Positions 8,566-17,593 of a stretch of DNA of 64,000 bases are shown here, one piece after another. How positions within the stretch are numbered: the first letter of the stretch is position 1; each line of letters starts with the position of its first letter. The translations under genes were made by a program, and so were the position numbers. The stretch is from Arthrobacter woluwensis (lineage in GTDB: Bacteria; Actinomycetota; Actinomycetes; Actinomycetales; Micrococcaceae). Under the pieces are notes generated by a model. It did no database searches and was not told the DNA's origin. It saw nothing but the letters and a program-made list of their open reading frames with translations. Location: contig NZ_JAUSXR010000001.1 of the NCBI RefSeq assembly GCF_030816155.1, positions 2,232,001 to 2,296,000 on the forward strand, given 5' to 3'.

Positions 8566-8755
8566 GCCTGATTCCCACGTTCCCTTCTCAGGATCTGATG
8601 CGAGTGGCTTCCGGTCCCCGACGGGACCGGACTCATCGGGGCAGGGCGTCGCTGACGGCCGCGCTCCCCCGGACAGCCGGGTCGATTCTACCAAGACCCG
8701 CGTATCAGGGCTGGTGGCGCTGGGAAGCGCGCTTGCCGGCTGCTTGCGGAAAGGT

Positions 8756-10183
8756 TCAGGCCCGGGCCGCAGAACGGCGGGCCTTGATCCTCCAGAGCAC
8801 GGCGCCCGCGAAGGCGATGACCGCAGCCACGCCCACGGTGGCGAGGCCGGTCACGACGTCGGTGGGCAGAAGGAGCAGCACGCCGACGTAGGCGACACCG
8901 ACCACCCAGCACAGGGCATAGACACCGAGGGCCCAGCCACCGGCGGCCCGTCGCCACGCCACGGCCAGATAGGCCAATCCGAGCAACAGGAACGAGATCA
9001 CCGAGACCAGCGCGACACCCTCGAGGTTTCCCTCCCTGGCCGGCCACAGCGCCAGGGCGCCCGAGGCCACGAGCACGGCCGGCGTGACGACGGAGAGCCA
9101 CCAGGTCACGTTGTCCGCGAAGAGCAGCGTGGAGGCATTGAGGTAGAGGAGATATCCCAGCGCGATGAGCGGCATGATCTGCGCCACCGGGATGAGGCTC
9201 TCCTTGCCACCCGCCATCACATGCACGACGAGGTTCGCCCCGGAGGATGCGGCCACCACGATGGCGAGCCCGGCCAGGCTCGCGGTGGTCATGGTGGACC
9301 GCATGCGCCGGACGCGGTCTTCTCCTCGGACCGACATGAGCGCGGGGACCCAGGCGTTGTTCAGGGCGCCGAGCAGCGTGATGCTGCCCAGCACGAAGAT
9401 CTGGACCTTCCCGTAGTCACCGGAGACGCCGCTGACCGCGACCACCGCGAGCAGGAAGGGGGCGCCCTGGGTCAGAAGCATGAGAGCCCCGGTGTGGGGC
9501 AGGACCGGAACGCCGATCGCCACGGCCTCCCGGATGGCTTCCGGATGGGTGAAGGGAATCACCGGACGGGCCACGATCACGGACAGGATGGCGCTCAGGA
9601 AGACGAGGAACCCGTAACCGGTCATGAAGATCGAGGCTTCCGCCCCGAACAGCAGCATGGCCACCAGCCCGCCGAGGTAGGCGGCCATGGAGGAGCACAG
9701 ACTCAGGACGACGAACATGACAGCGCGTCCCTGGGCTCGCAGGATGGCCTGGGCGGCGAGCACGGAGGCCTGCAGCCCCATCGCCACCAGGGCGATCGAG
9801 AAGCTGGTCGAACCCTTCAGGCCCGACGCGAAAAGCAGGCAAGCGCCCCCGGCGAGAAGCCCGAGCACCAGTCCGCCCAGCGTGAGGAACCCGCTGATCG
9901 CACGGGCCTTGGTATGGCCGCCCGGATCGAACCAGGCCTTGGTGATGGCCAGGGGCAGGCCGGCCGCGGCGAGAACCACGCCCACCTGGATCACCGACAC
10001 GGACAGGAACAGTTCCTGCCATTTGGCGTCATTGTTCAGGACATGGAGCGCGAACGGCTGAACGATGAAGATGCCGAGGCCCTGCATGAGGGCTCCGACG
10101 AGGTACAGGACCGAATTGCGCCCCGTGCGCACCGGTGCACCCGGGGAGGGTGCACCGGCTTCAGCGAGCTGCGGGTCACTCAC
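8756..10183 (-). CDS. Wzx-like polysaccharide flippase (MOP superfamily)
   Basis: 475-residue protein with about 14 hydrophobic helices spread evenly through its length. It starts with SVLYLVGALMQGLGIFIVQP, matching the N-terminus of O-antigen/teichuronic-type lipid-linked glycan flippases. It overlaps the legC stop by 8 bp and ends the dense part of the legionaminate operon. In this context it probably flips a lipid-linked, nonulosonic-acid-containing unit across the membrane. The family assignment is good; the substrate is inference from neighbours. Confidence 0.82.
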   Translation of the reverse strand: MSDPQLAEAGAPSPGAPVRTGRNSVLYLVGALMQGLGIFIVQPFALHVLNNDAKWQELFLSVSVIQVGVVLAAAGLPLAITKAWFDPGGHTKARAISGFLTLGGLVLGLLAGGACLLFASGLKGSTSFSIALVAMGLQASVLAAQAILRAQGRAVMFVVLSLCSSMAAYLGGLVAMLLFGAEASIFMTGYGFLVFLSAILSVIVARPVIPFTHPEAIREAVAIGVPVLPHTGALMLLTQGAPFLLAVVAVSGVSGDYGKVQIFVLGSITLLGALNNAWVPALMSVRGEDRVRRMRSTMTTASLAGLAIVVAASSGANLVVHVMAGGKESLIPVAQIMPLIALGYLLYLNASTLLFADNVTWWLSVVTPAVLVASGALALWPAREGNLEGVALVSVISFLLLGLAYLAVAWRRAAGGWALGVYALCWVVGVAYVGVLLLLPTDVVTGLATVGVAAVIAFAGAVLWRIKARRSAARA

Positions 10184-11327
10184 TGCCGAGGGCGAGCCAT
10201 TCCCGGACGCGGTCGATGACCCGCTGCTGGTCCTCGGGAGTCAGCTCGGTCGAGCACGGCAGGGACAAACCGCGGGAGAAGAGGTCCTCGCCGACGGCGC
10301 CGCCGACGCGCGCCTCGTCCTTGAGCGGCGGCTGCATGTGCAGCGGACGCCAGAGCGACCGGGATTCGAGGTCGACCTCGGCCAGGAAGTCCTGCAGTTC
10401 GTCGCGGGCATTCGCTCCGCGCGAGGCCGGCACCAGGATCGAGTACAGCCAGTACGTCGACTCCTGTCCCTCCAGAGCCGGAGGGGTCTGGATCTCGGTG
10501 CCGGCGAACGCCTCGTTGTACCGTGCGGCGATCTCCCGCTTGGTGACGACGAAACCGTCCAGGCGCTCCAGCTGGGCCACGCCCAGCGCAGCCGCGATGT
10601 TCGTCAGACGGTAGTTGAAGCCGATCTCGTCGTGGAGGTAGCCCCGGTCAGGCATCCTGGCCTGGGTGGACAGGTGCTTCGCACGGCGGGCGAGCTCCGG
10701 ATCGTCGGTGGTGAACATTCCACCACCGCCGGTGGTCATGATCTTGTTCCCGTTGAACGAGAACGCCCCCATGTCACCCACGGTGCCCACGTGCCGGCCG
10801 GCCAGAGGACCGGAGGTCCAGGTCGCGCCCAGAGCCTCCGCCGCGTCCTCGATCACGAGAATGCCGTATTCACGGGCCAGTTCGACGGCGGCAGCCGCGT
10901 CAGCAGGCTGGCCGAGGATGTGGACGATCTCGATGGCCTTCGGAAGCTTCTCCCCCGCGGCCTGACGGCGCTCGAGTTCGGCGCGGAGCTTGGGGACGTC
11001 CATGCACCAGGACTCGGCGTCGGAGTCCACCAGCAGCAGATCGGCGAACTGGTAGGAGGCCGCGTTGGAACTCGCCATGAAGGTGAAGTCCGAGACGGCC
11101 ACCATGTCGCCGGGCTGGATGTCCGCGAGTCGCATGGCGATGTGCAGAGCCGCGGTGCCGGAGGCACAGGCCACGGCATACTTGGCTCCGACGTAGTCCG
11201 CGAAACGTTCTTCGAAGTCGCTGACGAAATGGCCCACCGAGGAGACGAAGCCGCTGCGAACGGCTTCATTCATCAGTTCAGCTTCGCGCTCTCCGATGTT
11301 CGGGATTGCAAGAGGGACTCGCGACAC
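10176..11327 (-). CDS. legC: LegC-type aminotransferase of legionaminic acid pathway
   Basis: 383-residue PLP enzyme of the DegT/DnrJ/EryC1/StrS family. It should aminate the 4-keto sugar nucleotide made by LegB. The PLP lysine is K195 in FNGNKIMTTGGGG, and the phosphate-binding S-G-T-A-A is at 56-60. The start is a GTG at 11327 with GGAAAGG upstream; the open frame continues only inside legB. It lies 19 bp after legB and overlaps the flippase gene. The pairing with legB, ptmE and legG points to LegC over other StrS aminotransferases. Confidence 0.87.
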   Translation of the reverse strand: MSRVPLAIPNIGEREAELMNEAVRSGFVSSVGHFVSDFEERFADYVGAKYAVACASGTAALHIAMRLADIQPGDMVAVSDFTFMASSNAASYQFADLLLVDSDAESWCMDVPKLRAELERRQAAGEKLPKAIEIVHILGQPADAAAAVELAREYGILVIEDAAEALGATWTSGPLAGRHVGTVGDMGAFSFNGNKIMTTGGGGMFTTDDPELARRAKHLSTQARMPDRGYLHDEIGFNYRLTNIAAALGVAQLERLDGFVVTKREIAARYNEAFAGTEIQTPPALEGQESTYWLYSILVPASRGANARDELQDFLAEVDLESRSLWRPLHMQPPLKDEARVGGAVGEDLFSRGLSLPCSTELTPEDQQRVIDRVREWLALGSE

Positions 11328-11346
11328 GTTCTGCCTTTCCGACGAT

Positions 11347-12354
11347 TCAGCGGGAGTACTTGGCTGCGGCCGCGGCATCCACACCGCGGGCCTTGATCCA
11401 CTCGGCCGAGCGGCGCAGGCCCTCTTCCAGGCTGACCTGGGGGGCCCAGCCGAGCTCGGCGAGAGCCTGGGACGGGTCGGAGAGGAGGTGCATGACTTCG
11501 CTGGCCTCGGGACGGACGCGGACGTCTTCGGTGACGATCTCCGCGGTGGAGCCCGTGACCTTGGCGGCCATCTCGACGAGTTCGCCGATGCTGACGTCGT
11601 GGCCCGTGCCGAGCTGGATGACCTGGCCTTCGAGCGGGATCTGGGCCGTGGCGGCCTTGAAGAAGCCGTCCGCGGTGTCCTCCACGAAGGTGAAGTCACG
11701 ACGCGGGGTCAGGGAACCCAGGTGGATCTTCTCAGCACCGGCGATCATCTGTTGAAGAACCGTGGGGATGACGGCGCGGGCGGACTGACGCGGGCCGTAC
11801 GTGTTGAACGGACGCAGCACGACCACGGGGGTCTCGAAGGAGCTCGCCCAGGCTTCACAGAGCTTGTCGGCGGCGATCTTGGTGGCGCTGTACGGGGACT
11901 GGCCCCGCAGTTCGTTCTCGATCGTGATCGGGACGGTCTTCGGCGTGCCGTACACCTCGGAGGTGGAGGTGTTCACGAGGCGCGGGACGTCGTGACGGCG
12001 GACGCCCTCGAGGACGTTCAGGGTGCCCACGACGTTCGTCTCGACGTAGGAACGGGGAGCCTGGTAGGAGTACGGGATCGCGATCAGCGCGGCGAGGTGC
12101 AGCACCACATCGGAACCCTTGACCAGGTCGGAGACGAACTCGGCGTCGCGGATGTCACCCAGCTGCAGGTCGACGGCGTCGCGCTCCGCGGGGCTCAGGT
12201 CATCGAGCCAGCCGTAGGAGCCGTTGGAGTTGTAGACACACAGCGCCCGGACGTTCGCGCCCTCAGCGATCAGCCGCTGCGTGACGTGGCTGCCGATGAA
12301 GCCATCGGCACCGGTGACAACTACTGTCTTGCCCTTGATGTCGTTGTAGTTCAT
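11347..12354 (-). CDS. legB: LegB-type sugar-nucleotide 4,6-dehydratase
   Basis: 335-residue extended SDR. The N-terminal Rossmann motif VVVTGADGFIGSH binds NAD. The active site has Ser/Thr in NTSTSEVYG and YxxxK in PYSATKIAADK. RRDFTFVEDTADGF is a sugar-nucleotide binding region typical of LegB. Expected reaction: GDP- (or UDP-) GlcNAc to the 4-keto-6-deoxy sugar, the first committed Leg step. A GTG at 12363 that overlaps the ptmE stop is an alternative start; I prefer the ATG at 12354. AAAGG lies upstream of both, but with poor spacing to either. Confidence 0.88.
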   Translation of the reverse strand: MNYNDIKGKTVVVTGADGFIGSHVTQRLIAEGANVRALCVYNSNGSYGWLDDLSPAERDAVDLQLGDIRDAEFVSDLVKGSDVVLHLAALIAIPYSYQAPRSYVETNVVGTLNVLEGVRRHDVPRLVNTSTSEVYGTPKTVPITIENELRGQSPYSATKIAADKLCEAWASSFETPVVVLRPFNTYGPRQSARAVIPTVLQQMIAGAEKIHLGSLTPRRDFTFVEDTADGFFKAATAQIPLEGQVIQLGTGHDVSIGELVEMAAKVTGSTAEIVTEDVRVRPEASEVMHLLSDPSQALAELGWAPQVSLEEGLRRSAEWIKARGVDAAAAAKYSR

Positions 12355-12359
12355 GGTGT

Positions 12360-13418
12360 TCACTGGCCTTTCGCTGTTGCTAGGTCTTTGGGGGTTCCGA
12401 CGTCGATCCAGTCGGAATCAATGGGCCATGCGGCCACGGTCTTCGAGTCGTCGATGCACGCCTTGACCAGCTCGGGCATCGAGAAGGGTTCCATGTAAGG
12501 GACCATCGCCAGTGCCTGAGGAGAGACGGCGTAGATGCCGGTGCTGATCTCGAACTCCACCGTGGGCTTCTCCACCACGGAGCTGATCGCGCGTCCCTCG
12601 CCGATCTCCAGGACACCGAACGGCACCTGGTGGGTGTACGGCCGTGCCGCGACGGTCACGGCCGCGCCCTTGGAATCGTGGAACGCCAGCAGATCGCTCG
12701 CGGAGTAGCGGACCATGAGATCGGCGTTCGTCACGATGACGGCGTCCTTGATCTCCGGGACCTCATGGTGAAGCAGGCCCAGCGCGCCGGCCGTGTTGAG
12801 CGGCTTCGCGGGATCCTCATGCAGGTACTTGATGGTGCAGCCGAGGCGGCTGCCGTCGCCCAGGTGATCGATGATCTTCTCGGCGAGATGCGCGACCGAG
12901 ACGTAGATGTTGGTGATCCCGGACTCGACCAGGCCGAGGATGATCCACTCGATGATCGTCCGGTCCGCCACCGTCATGAGAGGCTTCGGGGTGTCCTTGG
13001 TCAGGGCGCCGAGACGGGTTCCCTTGCCGCCGGCCATGATGACGGCGAGGTTGTTCAGCTGCTTCCGCCCGACGATGTCGGTGAGGGTGTGGAGCCCCAC
13101 GAGCCGGCCGTCGTCGTCGACCACCGGGACCTCGCTGATCCGCAGGCTCCTCATCAGGTCCAGCACGGACGCCCGGGTGGCGCCGGTGCCCACGACGTGG
13201 GGGCTGCCGTTCGCGAATTCGAGGACGTTCGAGCCCAGCTCCGCTCCCCGGAGGAGACCGCGGCGGATGTCACCGTCGGTGAGGACTCCCTGCAGGACTC
13301 CGTCGGCGTCGGTGACCAGCGCTATTGCGGACGCCCCGCGATCGATGGCTTCGAGCGCCTCCCGCACAGTGGCCTCCGGACCGATGCACACGTTGCTCAG
13401 CGGGCCCTCAATAGTCAT
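12360..13418 (-). CDS. ptmE: PtmE-type sugar-1-phosphate guanylyltransferase with CBS pair
   Basis: 352-residue protein. Residues ~1-115 hold two CBS domains (ALVTDADGVLQGVLTDGDIRR; PVVDDDGRLVGLHTLTDIV). From ~120 there is a nucleotidyltransferase domain with AVIMAGGKGTRLGALTKDTP and the metal-binding TNADLMV. This architecture matches Campylobacter PtmE, which makes GDP-GlcN(Ac) for the GDP-linked legionaminic acid route. The start is ATG 13418 with GGAG upstream, four bases after the legG stop; the in-frame TTG farther upstream is not needed. CBS domains may sense adenine nucleotides. Its presence is the main argument that this pathway uses GDP-linked rather than UDP-linked precursors. Confidence 0.85.
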   Translation of the reverse strand: MTIEGPLSNVCIGPEATVREALEAIDRGASAIALVTDADGVLQGVLTDGDIRRGLLRGAELGSNVLEFANGSPHVVGTGATRASVLDLMRSLRISEVPVVDDDGRLVGLHTLTDIVGRKQLNNLAVIMAGGKGTRLGALTKDTPKPLMTVADRTIIEWIILGLVESGITNIYVSVAHLAEKIIDHLGDGSRLGCTIKYLHEDPAKPLNTAGALGLLHHEVPEIKDAVIVTNADLMVRYSASDLLAFHDSKGAAVTVAARPYTHQVPFGVLEIGEGRAISSVVEKPTVEFEISTGIYAVSPQALAMVPYMEPFSMPELVKACIDDSKTVAAWPIDSDWIDVGTPKDLATAKGQ

Positions 13419-13422
13419 AGAT

Positions 13423-14583
13423 TCAGTCTCCAACGGATATGTCAACGAATGTCTTGCTCAACCCGGTCTCAGGGCTGTCCACGACGACCTTTTCGATCAA
13501 TGCAGCAGCGTGTGAATCTCCGTAAGGATTGACCACATCACGGCTCAGGGCGCGAAACGGCGTCGTCAGAACCTTCTCAATACTAGCGCGGATCTCTTCG
13601 CGCTCATCGCGGGCGTGGAGCACGTTGGCCCCGTGTTCCCGGCCCCGCTGCCTGTCTCCGACGTTGACCACCGGCACGCCGAAACTGGCGGCCTCCAGGA
13701 TTCCCGACGAGGAATTGCCCACCAGAGCCTGCACGGTCGCCATGACACGGGGGTACAGCGGGCCCAGGCTTTCCCGGACGATCACGCCCGGAATCCCCTC
13801 GGCCTCGAGGGACTGGAGTTCCGCGATGATCTCCTCGCGTCCCGTGTCGAAGCCCGGGTACGTGAGAATCGTGGTGCCCGCCTGCGTGATGCTCTCCTCG
13901 AACACCTGACGGGCGAGTTCACCGGCCCCTCCGCGCATCTCGGCGGTGGGAGGGTGGTAGGTGACGAGCACCAGGGGCTGCACCAGCGGGGTGCCGAACT
14001 CGCGTTCGAACTCTTCGGCGCTCAGCGGGACGGGATCGGCGAAGCGGTCCAGTCCGGGGGCTCCGGTCTGATGGATCCGGTCCGCGGATTCCCCGAGCTG
14101 CGCGACACGCCGGGCGGCGCCGGCGGTGCTGACGCAATGCTGATCGGCCAGCTTGGTCACCGCGTGACGGACGCGCTCGTCCAGGGCCCCTTCCGTGACC
14201 TCCCCGCCGTGCAGATGGATCAGACGGATGCCCCGGAGGATGAATGGCGGGATCACGTACAGCAGTTCCCAGCGGTCGCCCAGGACGACGATCGCCTCGG
14301 GCTCCAGGTCACGCGCCAGATCGGCCATCTTGGCCGAAAGCCCGGCCCCGGCATGCGCCTGGGAGTCGGCGGTCAGGGTCTTGAGGTGGAGTCCCAGCTC
14401 GTGGTGGGTGAAATCTCCGTCGGTCAGCCCGGCCTCGAGCAGCCGCGCCTTCGCGGTCCCGTCCGGGAACCCGATGGCGGTGGCCACATGGAGGTCCACC
14501 GCTTCATCGGCGGCGAGCGCGGTGAGGACGGGACCCAGCGGGAACAGGTCGGCGCGGGTGCCGACGAACGCGAGGACCTTCAT
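13423..14583 (-). CDS. legG: LegG/NeuC-type hydrolysing sugar-nucleotide 2-epimerase
   Basis: 386-residue GT-B-fold epimerase. It removes the nucleotide from the diamino-trideoxy sugar and inverts C2, giving the substrate for the synthase LegI. Typical family stretches are KVLAFVGTRADLFPLGPVL at the start, LGDRWELLYVIPPFILRG, LIHLHGGEVTEGALDERVRH and VGNSSSGILEAASFGVPVVN. The start is ATG 14583, one base after the legI stop. NeuC (UDP-GlcNAc specific) has the same fold; assignment to LegG rests on legB/legC/ptmE next to it. Confidence 0.86.
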   Translation of the reverse strand: MKVLAFVGTRADLFPLGPVLTALAADEAVDLHVATAIGFPDGTAKARLLEAGLTDGDFTHHELGLHLKTLTADSQAHAGAGLSAKMADLARDLEPEAIVVLGDRWELLYVIPPFILRGIRLIHLHGGEVTEGALDERVRHAVTKLADQHCVSTAGAARRVAQLGESADRIHQTGAPGLDRFADPVPLSAEEFEREFGTPLVQPLVLVTYHPPTAEMRGGAGELARQVFEESITQAGTTILTYPGFDTGREEIIAELQSLEAEGIPGVIVRESLGPLYPRVMATVQALVGNSSSGILEAASFGVPVVNVGDRQRGREHGANVLHARDEREEIRASIEKVLTTPFRALSRDVVNPYGDSHAAALIEKVVVDSPETGLSKTFVDISVGD

Positions 14584-14584
14584 C

Positions 14585-15637
14585 TCAGACGAGGTCTTCA
14601 CGACGGAGCGCGGAGCCCGCCGTGACATTGCGCGCGGTGGTCTCGCCGATCACCAGCGACGACGGCGCGAGGCCGCCTTCCGGCCGGAGGATCGCGACGT
14701 CGTCGGCCGTGATCACAGCCCCCTGCGCGATGTCCCGCGCGGCATGGTACGAACGGCGGACGAGCGACGCGTTCGCCTCCTCGCTCGGCATCCGGCGCTT
14801 CCGGCCGTCACCCAGCGCACGGTGCGCCTCACGGACGGAGCGGACGTAGTCGGCGAACTCCTCGCGCTCCAGGGAGGCCGAGTGGTCCGGGCCGTTCCGG
14901 GTCTTGTCGGTGGTGATGTGCTTCTCCAGCAGGGTGGAGCCCAGCGCGGTCGCGGCGATGGCCGTGACGGCACCGGGGGTGTGGTCGGACCAGCCGACCT
15001 CCACCCCGAACTGCTCACGCAGCGCGGGGATCGCCCGGAGATTCGCTTCCTCCAGCGGCGCCGGGTAGGCGGAGACGCAGTGCAGCAGCACCGTCGCGGG
15101 CGCCTTGGCGGTCGCTTCGAGCGCCGCCGCGATCTCCTCAAGGGTGCCCATGCCGGTGGACACGATCATCGGGATCCCGAATTCGGCGATGGCCGAGAGG
15201 TACGGGGTGTTGGTGAGTTCACCCGAGCCGATCTTCAGGCCCGGCACACCGAGCTCGGCGAGCATCAGGGCGCTCTCGTAGTCGAACGGCGTGGAGAGGA
15301 AGGTGATGCCCCTCTCGTCACAGTGATCACGGAGCTCAGCCCACGCGGTGCCCGGCAGGGTGAGACGCGCCAGCATCTCCGACTGCGACTCCGCGAATCC
15401 GGCCTTCTTCTGATACGGCGTGGTCCCCGCAGAGCTCGTGACCAGCGCCTCCGGCTTGAAGGTCTGGAACTTGACCGCGTTGGCCCCCGTGTCCGCCGCG
15501 AGATCGATGAGCTCATGGGCGACGGCGACGTCGCCGTCGTGGTTGACGCCGGCCTCGGCGATCACGAAGATCTCTTCGCCCGCGCCGATGCGGTGGCTGC
15601 CGAAAGTGACGGAGGCGGGAACCTGATCATGCGTCAA
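14585..15637 (-). CDS. legI: LegI/NeuB-type nonulosonic acid synthase
   Basis: 350-residue enzyme that condenses phosphoenolpyruvate with a six-carbon amino sugar to give a nine-carbon acid. The NeuB barrel spans about 1-270 with FVIAEAGVNHDGD, AVKFQTFKPEALVT, GLKIGSGELTNTP and WSDHTPG. A C-terminal SAF/antifreeze-like domain (about 285-350) closes over the active site, as in NeuB. It overlaps the legH stop by four bases (ATGA) and is followed by legG after one base. NeuB, LegI and PseI are hard to separate by eye; operon context favours LegI. Confidence 0.9.
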   Translation of the reverse strand: MTHDQVPASVTFGSHRIGAGEEIFVIAEAGVNHDGDVAVAHELIDLAADTGANAVKFQTFKPEALVTSSAGTTPYQKKAGFAESQSEMLARLTLPGTAWAELRDHCDERGITFLSTPFDYESALMLAELGVPGLKIGSGELTNTPYLSAIAEFGIPMIVSTGMGTLEEIAAALEATAKAPATVLLHCVSAYPAPLEEANLRAIPALREQFGVEVGWSDHTPGAVTAIAATALGSTLLEKHITTDKTRNGPDHSASLEREEFADYVRSVREAHRALGDGRKRRMPSEEANASLVRRSYHAARDIAQGAVITADDVAILRPEGGLAPSSLVIGETTARNVTAGSALRREDLV

Positions 15638-16326
15638 TGTGCTGGGCCTTTCGTAGAGGGGAGCCGCCGGGCGGGCACTCCCACATATGTTGCCATACCG
15701 TCCAGTGGCCGGGTCGCCACGGCGCCGGCCCCGAGGACCGTCTCATCACCCAGCTCAAGGCCCGGGAGGACCCGGGAGCCCGAACCGAGGAAGGCCCCGG
15801 ATCCCACGCGGACCGCGCCCAGGAGAACCGAGCCTGGCGCGAGGTGCGTCCCGGCACCGACGAAGCAGTCGTGTTCCACCACGGCGGCGGTGTTCACGAT
15901 GACGGCCGTCCCCACCTGGGAGAGGGGTCCGACGTGCGCGTGCTCGGCGACCTGCGTGTAAGCGCCGAGTTCCGCCGTCACATCGACGGTCGCGCTCCGG
16001 GCGACGAGGGCCGGGGCGAGCGCGGACAGGCGGGGGTCCGCGAGCAGACGGTCCGCGATCCTGCGGCGCACCCCATTGGCGCCGATGCCGATCGTGATGG
16101 CCAGTCCCTCGGCGACGGCGAAATCGACACCCTCGTCGTCCGCGGTGAACCACCGCGGCAGAGTGCCGTCCAGGTTCCTGAAGGCTTCGGCCTCGGGCGA
16201 GCCGGCGACCGGTTCCACCGGCAGACCGCTGTCGCTGACGGCGGCCACACGATCCCCCCGGCCCCGGATGATGGACGCAAGACTCCGTGCGTGACCCGAC
16301 CCGCCCAGGATCAGCCAGCCGGTCAT
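15634..16326 (-). CDS. legH: LegH/NeuD/PglD-type hexapeptide acyltransferase
   Basis: 230-residue sugar acetyltransferase. An N-terminal Rossmann-like segment (GWLILGGSGHARSLASII) binds the sugar nucleotide, as in PglD and NeuD. From about residue 108 a left-handed beta-helix of hexapeptide repeats follows, with the catalytic-type His in AAVVEHDCFVG. Expected to N-acetylate the 4-amino group made by LegC. It is the first gene of the minus-strand leg operon, starting opposite ptmF across a 127-bp divergent gap. NeuD-type O-acetylation of the finished nonulosonic acid is the main alternative, but without this gene the pathway would lack its N-acetyltransferase. Confidence 0.8.
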   Translation of the reverse strand: MTGWLILGGSGHARSLASIIRGRGDRVAAVSDSGLPVEPVAGSPEAEAFRNLDGTLPRWFTADDEGVDFAVAEGLAITIGIGANGVRRRIADRLLADPRLSALAPALVARSATVDVTAELGAYTQVAEHAHVGPLSQVGTAVIVNTAAVVEHDCFVGAGTHLAPGSVLLGAVRVGSGAFLGSGSRVLPGLELGDETVLGAGAVATRPLDGMATYVGVPARRLPSTKGPAH

Positions 16327-16453
16327 CCCACTCGCCCCGTCAGTCCGGTCGGGAGCCCTGCTATGTTGTTCCGGGCGGATTCGCCGGGACGGCGGGACGC
16401 CGTTTCATGGTGGTCCATTACCGCCGCAGCACCTCAGAGCATAGATTGGCCAG
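16327..16453. promoter_or_regulatory. Divergent promoter of the two legionaminate operons
   Basis: A 127-bp gap between legH (minus) and ptmF (plus). Close to ptmF, TAGATT at 16442-16447 ends six bases before the ATG at 16454 and no Shine-Dalgarno sequence is visible, which suggests a leaderless ptmF transcript. A CTATGTT stretch near 16371-16377 may belong to the minus-strand promoter. Control from one shared gap would let both halves of the pathway respond together. Confidence 0.45.
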
Positions 16454-17539
16454 ATGACGTTCACATCATACTTGGATGGCTCCTCTGCGGCCGGGGAACT
16501 GGAAGCCCCACGGCTCTCCCCCGGCGCGGACCGCGGCCTGCGGGTCCTGGTCAGAGGCAGTGGATCGATCGGCGCCCGGCATCTCCGGGTGCTGGCGGGA
16601 CTCGGCGTCGACCGGCTCTACGTGTGGCCGGTGCGGCCCGGGATGGTGGTGGGCGACCGGCCTGACATCCCCCCGACGGCGGAGGTGGTGGACCGCTACC
16701 CGGAGGAGCCCCTGGACCTGGTCGTGATCGCGACCGACACCAGGCGCCACATCGAGGACACGCTCGAGGCTCTGGAGCACTCGCCGTCGGCGATCCTCCT
16801 CGAAAAGCCTGTGGCCCCCGACGTCGAGCAGGCGGCTCGCCTGCTCAGTCGCCCGCTGGCCGGCATCATCTCGGTCAGCGCCCCGCTCCGCTTCCACCAG
16901 GGCTTCGCGGTCGCCTCCGAGCTCCTGCCCCGCCTCGGCAGGATCACGAGCGCCCAGGTGGTCTCGCAGTCGTGGCTCCCCTCGTGGCGTCCTCAGCGGG
17001 ACTTCCGCAGCAGCTACTCCGCACGCAGGGAGGATGGCGGCGCACTCCGCGATCTGGTCCACGACATCGACTACCCCTGCCAGCTCCTGGGCGTTCCCGA
17101 ACAGCTCAAGGCCACCCTGGGCCAGGGGATCCTCGGCATCGAAGCCGAGGAAGCCGCTGATCTTCTCTGGAACACGCCCGCGGCCGTCCATGTCCGGCTG
17201 GATTACGTCACTCCGGTGAAGACGCGCGGAATCCGGATCGCGACCGCACTCGGAGCTCTCAGCTGGGACGTCGTGACTCATCGCGTCAGCCTTGAATGGC
17301 CGGGGGCGGTGGGCAGTGCCATCGACCGGTCCGAGCGGCTCTTCCCCGCGGACTCCGACGTTGATACGATCCTGGGCCGGCAGACCCTGGCGATTCTTCA
17401 GAGGTCCGGCCTGGATGCCGGGACCTCCATGAACCGCTTCCGTCCGGCGAGCCTCCTCGAGGGCGTTCAGGCCGTGGCGGTGTGCGATGCGGCGCGGCGC
17501 TCCGACCGGTCCGCAGGCGCCGAAACGGTAGTGTGGTGA
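16454..17539 (+). CDS. ptmF: PtmF-type Gfo/Idh/MocA oxidoreductase
   Basis: 361-residue NAD(P)-dependent sugar oxidoreductase family protein. After a 27-residue variable N-terminus, LRVLVRGSGSIGARHLRVL is the dinucleotide-binding fold and SAILLEKPVAPDVE carries the E-K-P motif of the family. ALRDLVHDIDYPCQLLG is the usual mid-domain region. PtmF and PtmA act early in the Campylobacter GDP-linked legionaminic acid pathway, in supplying the amino-sugar precursor; I hold their exact reactions loosely. It is the first gene of the plus-strand operon ptmF-legF-ptmA and is probably leaderless. Confidence 0.78.
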   Translation: MTFTSYLDGSSAAGELEAPRLSPGADRGLRVLVRGSGSIGARHLRVLAGLGVDRLYVWPVRPGMVVGDRPDIPPTAEVVDRYPEEPLDLVVIATDTRRHIEDTLEALEHSPSAILLEKPVAPDVEQAARLLSRPLAGIISVSAPLRFHQGFAVASELLPRLGRITSAQVVSQSWLPSWRPQRDFRSSYSARREDGGALRDLVHDIDYPCQLLGVPEQLKATLGQGILGIEAEEAADLLWNTPAAVHVRLDYVTPVKTRGIRIATALGALSWDVVTHRVSLEWPGAVGSAIDRSERLFPADSDVDTILGRQTLAILQRSGLDAGTSMNRFRPASLLEGVQAVAVCDAARRSDRSAGAETVVW

Positions 17540-17593
17540 TACTGCATTCCCGCCACGTCACCGTGGTCGAACATCACAAGGATGAAGCCAATC

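Noticed and set aside
10176..11327. Pseudaminic acid pathway
   Set aside because: No PseB-type C5-inverting dehydratase or PseG/PseH layout was seen; a hydrolysing NeuC/LegG-type epimerase and PtmE point to legionaminic acid.
11328..11699. Longer LegC starting at 11699
   Set aside because: The extra segment is Ser/Pro/Arg-rich and lies antiframe inside legB; GGAAAGG before the GTG at 11327 marks the start.
14585..15637. Sialic acid (Neu5Ac) pathway instead of legionaminic acid
   Set aside because: NeuB alone would fit, but a 4,6-dehydratase, an aminotransferase, PtmE, PtmA and PtmF are not needed for Neu5Ac and match the legionaminic route.
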